64,000 nt of DNA. Source: Nitrosopumilaceae archaeon (GTDB lineage: Archaea; Thermoproteota; Nitrososphaeria; Nitrososphaerales; Nitrosopumilaceae). A program made the translations under genes and the position numbers. Below, one piece after another: positions 58,087 to 64,000 of this stretch (within the stretch, counting starts at the first letter, position 1; the number at the start of each line of letters is the position of its first letter). The DNA is taken from positions 1 through 64,000 of the forward strand of contig JASHNR010000001.1 of the NCBI GenBank assembly GCA_030041535.1, in the 5' to 3' direction. Below the pieces are notes generated by a model. That model was not told where the DNA came from, did no database searches, and saw nothing but the letters and a program-made list of their open reading frames with translations.

Positions 58087-60126
58087 TTACATGATGATAA
58101 AGAAAGTGTACAACAGAACAAAAATGAATGCTGCCATAATGTATATGAGGTAAACGAAAATCTTACCAGGCATGACTTTTCTGGCAGTGTGGTATGACAG
58201 AGATAGCGTAAATTTTGTCAGTATGTCGTAGAATTTTTTAAAGACATCTAAAACTTCTACTTCAACGATGTATTCTTCAGGTGACAAAATGACTGGCCTA
58301 CGTGTAGCGCCAACTTGGATGATCCTCTCCTTCGTTCTGAATAGGAAACTTAACATTATTCTAATTGGTGTGCTGTAACCAAACGAATTATACAACTCAA
58401 ATGTATCATTTGGCTGGTTCTGGCCACTAAACCAACCATGCGTTCTCCTCACTTTCCATTTTGTGCCCCATCTTGTTATGATAAATGGTATTACAAGTAA
58501 GCCTGTCATAAAAACAGCTACAAATGTTGGAGAAAATCCGCCAAACGGTTTTCCTGATAAAATAACAAAATATGCCGGAATTCCTAAGAGCCCAGTGACA
58601 AACGTATCAAATGTTTTTTCCTGTAAAATCTGATTCGTACTGCTTGAGGCAAGGAAAAACACCCCTGGTGCCATTACTCCTATGCCAACCACAAGAAACA
58701 AGAAATAGTAAAAACTTGTTCGTATCGATAACATTTGCTGAAAGACATTTTTGATTTTCAAATCTGTCGTTCCAGACCATAAAATACCAAATCCATATGC
58801 TTTAGTCATTGCAATAATTATTATGCCAGCAGCCAATGCTGTTATGGCTCCAGTTATGGTTCCAATTATCTGGCTAGTAACATCTCCAAATCTGAATGAT
58901 TGAAACAATGCTTCTAGAATCATCCACTCTGATACAAATCCCGCAAGTGGGGGTACAGCTGCCAACGAGAACACTGTAATGATTCCGGACAGGTAGGAGC
59001 CTCTTCTCTCATCCTTGGAAATGGGAACTTGATTATTAAGATCAAAACTTCCCTTAACCTTGCTTATCCAACCCATGATTAAGAATAATGACGCCTTGGA
59101 TATAGAATGCGAAAATGCATGATACAGTGCAGCTACTAAGGCAAAACCCCCAAGTAATGTAAGATGATAATAAGATGATAAAAGATAGACACCAATGGCT
59201 ACTATGATCAAACCATTATTTTCTATAGTGCTGTATGCCGGTAATCCTTTATTGTGCTCTGATACCGATGCAAATAAAGCGCCCAACAGAGTCGAAATTC
59301 CTCCGATGGCAAGTGTAATCCAACCCCACCACAGTTCTGATTGACCAAGATGAGTTAAGACATTGATATATCCGTAAACGCCCATCAGAGTCAAAGTAGC
59401 TGAAAGAATGGCTGACGCATTAGATGGTGCGTTTGAGTGAGCAATGGGTAACCATTCGCTCATATGAAATGGCGCAATGCCCATCTTTAATCCAAATCCT
59501 ACTAGTGCAGCGACAAAAACCCATGAAGCGGTAATCCCACTAACATGAATTGTTGATATTGAAAGAAAGTCAAAACTCCCAAAAGATGAAAACATTCCTC
59601 CAAAGGCTAACATGATAAATACTGTACTTGCCTCTCCAAACCCTAAAAAGAGAAACGCGGCTCTTCGGATGACGTCTGGTTTGCCTTTTCCCATGAGAAT
59701 CATGAAAAAAGAAGTTATGGTCATTGATTCCCATCCTACCAGAAATGAGACTGCATCTCCGGCCAAAATTATGACAACCATGGATAACATTGTAAGAACA
59801 AGCAGAGATGCTAACCCCCTTGGATAATCGTCATATCTTAAAGAGTACAAGCATGTTCCAAGCCAGACAAGGCAGCAAATAAGCAAGAAATAGGCATTAA
59901 AAGAAGATAATGAAAATTCAAATGTACTATGTTGCGTTACTTTCCAAAATGTCAGATCTATTGGAGTGGTGTTTGCCAAAAGCATCCAAAATGCTAAGAT
60001 GATTCCAAAAGATGAGCCTATTATTCCAAGTGTGTAGCATGTTTTTTTAGAAATATATCCAATTACAGAAGCAGAAGCAAATGAAGCAAAGATTCCAATA
60101 ATGGTAACAGTCTGTATTATGTCCAT
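58087..60126 (-). CDS. Antiporter-like subunit of the hydrogenase-4-related complex (HyfB/NuoL type)
   Basis: The 679-residue protein has about 16 spans of the NuoL/HyfB proton-channel family. Typical conserved segments are LVGWESMTITSFFMI, GFGLKMGIAPFHMSEWLPIAHSNAPSNASAILS with conserved Lys and His, LLGGFALVAALYHAFSHSISKASLFLIMG and PPLAGFVSEWMILEALF. It is the last gene in its transcript: HyfE-like, HyfF-like, large subunit, small subunit, this one. It should pump or exchange protons or sodium with electron transfer. Confidence 0.9.
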   Translation of the reverse strand: MDIIQTVTIIGIFASFASASVIGYISKKTCYTLGIIGSSFGIILAFWMLLANTTPIDLTFWKVTQHSTFEFSLSSFNAYFLLICCLVWLGTCLYSLRYDDYPRGLASLLVLTMLSMVVIILAGDAVSFLVGWESMTITSFFMILMGKGKPDVIRRAAFLFLGFGEASTVFIMLAFGGMFSSFGSFDFLSISTIHVSGITASWVFVAALVGFGLKMGIAPFHMSEWLPIAHSNAPSNASAILSATLTLMGVYGYINVLTHLGQSELWWGWITLAIGGISTLLGALFASVSEHNKGLPAYSTIENNGLIIVAIGVYLLSSYYHLTLLGGFALVAALYHAFSHSISKASLFLIMGWISKVKGSFDLNNQVPISKDERRGSYLSGIITVFSLAAVPPLAGFVSEWMILEALFQSFRFGDVTSQIIGTITGAITALAAGIIIIAMTKAYGFGILWSGTTDLKIKNVFQQMLSIRTSFYYFLFLVVGIGVMAPGVFFLASSSTNQILQEKTFDTFVTGLLGIPAYFVILSGKPFGGFSPTFVAVFMTGLLVIPFIITRWGTKWKVRRTHGWFSGQNQPNDTFELYNSFGYSTPIRIMLSFLFRTKERIIQVGATRRPVILSPEEYIVEVEVLDVFKKFYDILTKFTLSLSYHTARKVMPGKIFVYLIYIMAAFIFVLLYTFFIIM

Positions 60127-60906
60127 CTAGAGGCCACCTTTTGATCCTGGTATTCTCTCATCCTTTTCAATTTTGTTCATGCATAGAAGCAAGCCCTGTA
60201 GGATCTGAATTGGTGAAGGCGGACACCCAGGAACTGTTACATCGACAGGTATTACTTTATCAATGGACGAGACAAAACTTTCAGTCTCCTTAAAGATTCC
60301 GCCACTTATGGCGCATGCACCGATTGATATTACGAGCTTGGGTTCTGGCATGCTGTCGTAGGTTTGTTTTAAGACATCTACCATAGCTTTGTTAAGCGCG
60401 CCAACTACAACAAGTACATCTGCGTGTTTTGGTGAATTTGTGAAAAAAATACCTAATCTGGTAAGATCATAATATGGATTGGAAAGATTGAGAACTTCCA
60501 AATTACACGCATTACAAGAGCCTACATCTATCATTAAAATATGAAAGGATTTTCTAAAGATGTTTGTCTTTTTACTGAATATCCCAGCTACTTCTTTTCT
60601 TATTAGTTCATTTTGAGAAATTTTTGCCTGTAGTGATTTATGTCTATCTTCAGGGTTATCATCGAAGATAAAACCTGCATCAGAACAACGTCTGCAGTAT
60701 ATGCATCTTCCAAGGTCCAATGAATTAGTGTTATTTTCTATTGCATCGGTTGGACATGTTTCTTGTCCTTGAATCCAGTTTGATTCTGGTGCTGCAAAGG
60801 GTGGAACAGATCGAGCTGGAATCTCTTCTTCGGTCGGCTTTTTTTTGGGGTACTTTGTAGTCAGTATCCCATTTTTGATTCCATGTAAAATCCAGAATTT
60901 AACCAA
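60127..60906 (-). CDS. NuoB/hydrogenase small-subunit-like protein fused to a ferredoxin-like segment
   Basis: The 259-residue protein has an N-terminal ferredoxin-like region: GQETCPTDAIENN and LGRCIYCRRCSDAG hold cysteines for at least one [4Fe-4S] cluster. The C-terminal part is the small subunit fold with VGSCNACNLEVLNL (C-x2-C), SIGACAISGGIF and PGCPPSPIQILQGLL: the four ligands of the proximal (N2-like) cluster. Fusion of the ferredoxin and small subunit is uncommon. It starts one base after HyfB-like gene's end in gene order. Confidence 0.88.
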   Translation of the reverse strand: MVKFWILHGIKNGILTTKYPKKKPTEEEIPARSVPPFAAPESNWIQGQETCPTDAIENNTNSLDLGRCIYCRRCSDAGFIFDDNPEDRHKSLQAKISQNELIRKEVAGIFSKKTNIFRKSFHILMIDVGSCNACNLEVLNLSNPYYDLTRLGIFFTNSPKHADVLVVVGALNKAMVDVLKQTYDSMPEPKLVISIGACAISGGIFKETESFVSSIDKVIPVDVTVPGCPPSPIQILQGLLLCMNKIEKDERIPGSKGGL

Positions 60907-60918
60907 TTCTTGTACACC

Positions 60919-62262
60919 CTATCTATCCGAATCAGCATACGATAATCCGAAACTCTCGTACGCAAATTGAAAGTCAGTAAATACATTTCCTTCAAGACTC
61001 TTGGCAAATGGTAGCCAGTTGACAAGTGAGGGAGGTCTAATATGTAAAAATTTGATATAGCCTTCTTTATCAAGTTGAACCACTTGTATGAGATCTCCAC
61101 TGGGACTTTCTATTCTGCAAAATGAAAAGTTATCTTGCATGTAATTTAACCCATTGTCAGACGTTTTATCTGACATCGTCTCATCTGAGGGCATTCTGTC
61201 TAAAAGCTGTTCTAGCATGAGCATACTTGACTGAATTTCTCTGATTCGCACCATTGTTCTTGACATCGTGTCTTCCTCGTCTTCGGTCTCAATCTCAACA
61301 AAAATGTCATTGTATGGCTCAATTGGGTATGTAATCCTGTCATCCCAATCAATTGCAGAAGCTCTTGCAGATGGGCCTACAGCTCCTAGCTTTAGTGCAT
61401 CCAAGTGTGGTAATCTGGCAGTATTTTGCAGCCTGTCCAAAAATATTCTAGATGAAAGAAAGTATGTGACAAGATGAGAAAAATCACGAGTTATGTTCTT
61501 GATATCGTTTACAAGATCCTTTCTTCTGTCTTTAGTGAAGTGATTTTGGTAAACAGATCCAATTCGATTAAAGCCAAATAGATATCTGTGGCCGAAATAT
61601 TTTGCATTGATCCTAAGAACTCTTTCTTTTAACACATTTGCCTCCGCGGCAGCTACGTTTTGTGTAGCCGTTTCTGATAATCGGGCAAAAACGTGTAAAT
61701 GATTGTAAATTCTTTCCAGTTCTATTGCAACTGCTCTCATCCATCTTGATCTTGAGGAAACTTGCAAGCCCAGTATGTTCTCAATGGTAGTTACAAAACA
61801 AGTGGAATATGAAGCAGAAAAATTCCCTGCCGACCTTTCAACTAAAAGTAAGGCATCTTCAGGTTTCATGCCTATTGCTTTATGTTCAACGCCTCTTTTC
61901 TTGAAATTAATCTGTGGAACGACTTTTACAATGCGTTCTCCATACGTTATTAGTTTAAATCCTCCAGCTTCTGTAACTCCGGCACTAACTGGACCATAGG
62001 AAAAGGAAAAAACTCCATATCCCTCAACCTTGCTACCTGTGTCTAGGTTAATTTGAGCTCCTGTTTTTTCCTCTGATTTTAGAAGAATATCTGCCTCTTC
62101 ACTAAGTTTGGAAGGAACTGTGCTCAAAATTGTTCGTTTCTTCTCGATGTCTGAGAGCAACGCCAATGTTCTGCCTTCTATCTCAAATATGGCTGAGATC
62201 TGAATACTGTCGCTACTCTCTGCAACATCCTTTCGTTCTATAAAACTAGGAATCAATCCCAT
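60919..62262 (-). CDS. NuoD/hydrogenase large-subunit-like protein without Ni-Fe ligands
   Basis: The 447-residue protein has an N-terminal NuoC-like part, then a large-subunit-like domain (GGFKLITYGERIVKVVPQINFKKRGVEHKA, SASYSTCFVTTIENILGL, RWMRAVAIELERIYNHLHVFARLSE, GAVGPSARAS, SPSGDLIQVVQ). [NiFe] hydrogenases need two Cys-x2-Cys pairs; here the first region has one Cys (YSTCFVT) and the C-terminal end (YESFGLSYADSDR) has none. It is therefore not a hydrogenase, but Ehr-like or a quinone-linked complex. It starts nine bases below the HyfF-like gene. Confidence 0.85.
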   Translation of the reverse strand: MGLIPSFIERKDVAESSDSIQISAIFEIEGRTLALLSDIEKKRTILSTVPSKLSEEADILLKSEEKTGAQINLDTGSKVEGYGVFSFSYGPVSAGVTEAGGFKLITYGERIVKVVPQINFKKRGVEHKAIGMKPEDALLLVERSAGNFSASYSTCFVTTIENILGLQVSSRSRWMRAVAIELERIYNHLHVFARLSETATQNVAAAEANVLKERVLRINAKYFGHRYLFGFNRIGSVYQNHFTKDRRKDLVNDIKNITRDFSHLVTYFLSSRIFLDRLQNTARLPHLDALKLGAVGPSARASAIDWDDRITYPIEPYNDIFVEIETEDEEDTMSRTMVRIREIQSSMLMLEQLLDRMPSDETMSDKTSDNGLNYMQDNFSFCRIESPSGDLIQVVQLDKEGYIKFLHIRPPSLVNWLPFAKSLEGNVFTDFQFAYESFGLSYADSDR

Positions 62263-62270
62263 TCCACATC

Positions 62271-63728
62271 CTATTTCATTCCTGTGACGGCATCAAGAAA
62301 TACTGGTAACATGTATATTCCAATTATCAATGATATAGTAAGATTTACAAAAGGAATTAAAACAGAAATAAAATTTTCTTTATTGGTCGGTGTTAATCTC
62401 ACATCTTTACTGATAGACAATGAAGAATTCGCTGATGCATTTGTTTCATCTTCCTTTGACTGTTGACCAAAAATCATTGAAATTGTTTGTCTATTCAAAC
62501 CTATGAACGCATACATGTAGACAATTGCCAGTATTGCAGCTAAAATAAAATTCTGTGCTATTATAGCTTGTGTGAGAATCATAAATTCGCCAAGAAAGAC
62601 TCCGAAGGGAGGTGCACCAGTTACAGAAAAACAAGACAGTGTAAAAAGATAGGAGGTTGTTTTGAGTTTATTTATGACCCCTTGTGCATCTTGCATCTTT
62701 GTACTGTCATAAGCAACAGCTATGTTTCCTGATGAATAGAAGGCGGCTGATTTTGCAAAGGCATGTGATACTATCTGAACAATGGCTCCGAGTGTACCTA
62801 TTCCACCTAATGCAAATCCGACTAGAATTATTCCCATGTTCTCCATGCTGGAATAGGCCAGCATTCTCTTGTAGTTTCGCTGATATCCCATTATTATTGC
62901 AGCAATTAGAGCAGTCAAAACACCAAACCCAATTACCAAATTCTGCAAGTCAGCAAATGTCTGACTGCCTTGCAAAAGGACAAACGTCCTCATAAATGCA
63001 TAAAGTGAAGTTGGTAGGAGGACTGCAGAGAACAAAGCACTAACAGGAGATGGTGCTTCACTATGTGCGTCTGGGAGCCAGGTGTGCATGGGTACTATGC
63101 CAGCTTTTGTGCCATATCCAACCAGGGCAAAGCCTACCGCCATGGACATTATCATGAAATTATTGATAGGTTGGTGCAACAATGTGCTGAACTCCAGAGT
63201 TCCTTGTGAGGTAGATACGAAGATCACAGACAAAAGGGAGATGACAAGGCCAGCTGATACAATCAAAGTGTATCTCCATGCTGCCTCTACACTGGTTTTT
63301 TTCCTTTCAAGTGCAACCAGCAAGGCGCTGGTAATGGTGGTAGCCTCTACTGCAAGCCAAACAAATCCCAAGTCATTTACAGTTATTGCAAGGAGCATAG
63401 TAAATGCAAAGAGATTGACCAAGCAATAGTACCATCGAAATCTGATGAATGGTTCTTTTATTTTTCTTATGTAAAAAACTGAGTATGATGTAGATGTCAG
63501 AAAGATTGACGATACTGTTATTGCCATTATCCTAGTTAGACTGTCTGCATAAAAGTAGCCAAAAGTACCAGAAATTCCTAAAACTAACAAAACAAGTGAT
63601 GTTACAACAGTAACAACTGCCGCAGACAGTGAGGCAATTATCTCTACTCCTTGTTTTGGTAACAGAGAAATCAATGATCCTGTTACTGGAGCTCCAAGTA
63701 AAATGAAGAAGATGATTTCTGGCTCCAT
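62271..63728 (-). CDS. Antiporter-like subunit (HyfF/NuoN-type)
   Basis: The 485-residue protein has about 14 spans. Family segments: FVWLAVEATTITSALLVALERKKTSVEAAWRY, GFALVGYGTKAGIVPMHTWLPDAHSEAPSPVSALFS, YKRMLAYSSMENMGIILVG and SHAFAKSAAFYSSGNIA, with the Lys and His residues of the proton path. The start overlaps the HyfE-like stop (TAATG). Two different antiporter-like subunits flank the large and small subunits. Confidence 0.9.
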   Translation of the reverse strand: MEPEIIFFILLGAPVTGSLISLLPKQGVEIIASLSAAVVTVVTSLVLLVLGISGTFGYFYADSLTRIMAITVSSIFLTSTSYSVFYIRKIKEPFIRFRWYYCLVNLFAFTMLLAITVNDLGFVWLAVEATTITSALLVALERKKTSVEAAWRYTLIVSAGLVISLLSVIFVSTSQGTLEFSTLLHQPINNFMIMSMAVGFALVGYGTKAGIVPMHTWLPDAHSEAPSPVSALFSAVLLPTSLYAFMRTFVLLQGSQTFADLQNLVIGFGVLTALIAAIIMGYQRNYKRMLAYSSMENMGIILVGFALGGIGTLGAIVQIVSHAFAKSAAFYSSGNIAVAYDSTKMQDAQGVINKLKTTSYLFTLSCFSVTGAPPFGVFLGEFMILTQAIIAQNFILAAILAIVYMYAFIGLNRQTISMIFGQQSKEDETNASANSSLSISKDVRLTPTNKENFISVLIPFVNLTISLIIGIYMLPVFLDAVTGMK

Positions 63729-64000
63729 TACCCGCTCAACTGTTCCAAATCTGAAGGCTCTAATGTTTTAAAGACGTCTCTTTGTGCAGAAAGAATTACT
63801 CCTATTACTACTACTCCAAAAACATCAAGTACGACAGCAAATTCTGTAAGGATCTGGATTCCAGGCGCAATTAAAGCACCAGCATATAGTATTGCATTTT
63901 CTTCTTGGATGTAACCACACATTTGTGTGAGAGAATTTTTTCTTGTTATGATTAAAAGAAAACCAAGTAAGAGTAGAATAAAAGTAATTGCTACCTGTGG
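63728..64000 (-). CDS. HyfE-like membrane subunit, partial
   Basis: The frame is open to the window edge, 90 residues visible to the stop at 63728. The C-terminal half has two hydrophobic helices: AILYAGALIAPGIQILTEFAVVLDVFGVVVIGVILS, then a charged tail (QRDVFKTLEPSDLEQLSG). This is the NuoK/MnhC/HyfE type of small multi-span subunit that lies next to HyfF in hydrogenase-4 operons. The N terminus is outside the window. Confidence 0.75.
   Translation of the reverse strand, partial: PQVAITFILLLLGFLLIITRKNSLTQMCGYIQEENAILYAGALIAPGIQILTEFAVVLDVFGVVVIGVILSAQRDVFKTLEPSDLEQLSG

Noticed and set aside
1..64000. tRNA, rRNA, transposase and integrase genes
   Set aside because: I looked for T-arm GTTCGAATC-like motifs, rRNA-like segments and DDE or tyrosine recombinase motifs, and saw none. 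A tRNAscan or profile search would be needed to exclude intron-containing or unusual tRNAs.

Overview
The window reads as a chromosomal segment of an AT-rich archaeon of the phylum Nitrososphaerota (Thaumarchaeota). The evidence is archaeal information-processing genes (aEF-2 tail, aEF-1beta, Spt4, Rpo7, two TFB factors, Pth2, CDC48), the HerA-Mre11-Rad50-NurA operon, archaeal purine, NAD and lipid enzymes (PurP, NadX/NadA/NadC, geranylgeranyl reductase), a GTP-dependent dephospho-CoA kinase, a PEFG-type C-terminal sorting signal and membrane-anchored cupredoxins. Many TATA-like boxes sit 20-35 bases before start codons, which fits mostly leaderless transcripts. No ammonia-oxidation genes, rRNA, tRNA, CRISPR array or transposase was seen, so the finer lineage is open.

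Layout. 1-12 kb is an accessory stretch: the aEF-2 tail, an imperfect direct repeat around two small genes, a membrane-anchored HNH protein, a PEFG-sorted HAF-repeat protein, a Cys/His-rich protein, many small unknown or zinc-binding proteins, a TFB and a J-domain/TPR protein. 12-19 kb holds an SNF2 helicase interrupted by an intein in its P-loop, an ABC importer with a fused double permease, a PIN-like protein and a DedA protein. 19-31 kb holds a methyltransferase, a bifunctional-nuclease-family protein, PurP, TatA/TatC and the double-strand-break-repair operon. 31-39 kb holds proline catabolism, NAD synthesis from aspartate, Spt4/Rpo7, an Mrp Fe-S carrier, the CoA kinase and a zinc metallopeptidase. 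39-49 kb holds a K+-independent pyrophosphatase, a JAMM protease with a two-domain cupredoxin, CtaB, CDC48, EF-1beta, GGR and Pth2. 49-58 kb is again accessory: regulators, a radical SAM enzyme, a PEBP protein and a 3.1 kb cassette bounded by a perfect 75-bp inverted repeat. 58-64 kb is a membrane complex related to hydrogenase-4 and complex I.

The most unusual loci are: (1) the inverted-repeat cassette at 54378-57532, where identical promoter/operator modules face inward and drive a helical-repeat protein on one side and a small ORF, roadblock, TFB, TIR-like and Lrp-sensor operon on the other; (2) the SNF2 P-loop intein; (3) the complex at 58-64 kb, whose large subunit lacks the Ni-Fe cysteines (an Ehr-like rather than a hydrogenase complex); and (4) the membrane-tethered HNH protein. 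At least seven very short genes, mostly zinc-binding, lie in the gaps between the longer genes.
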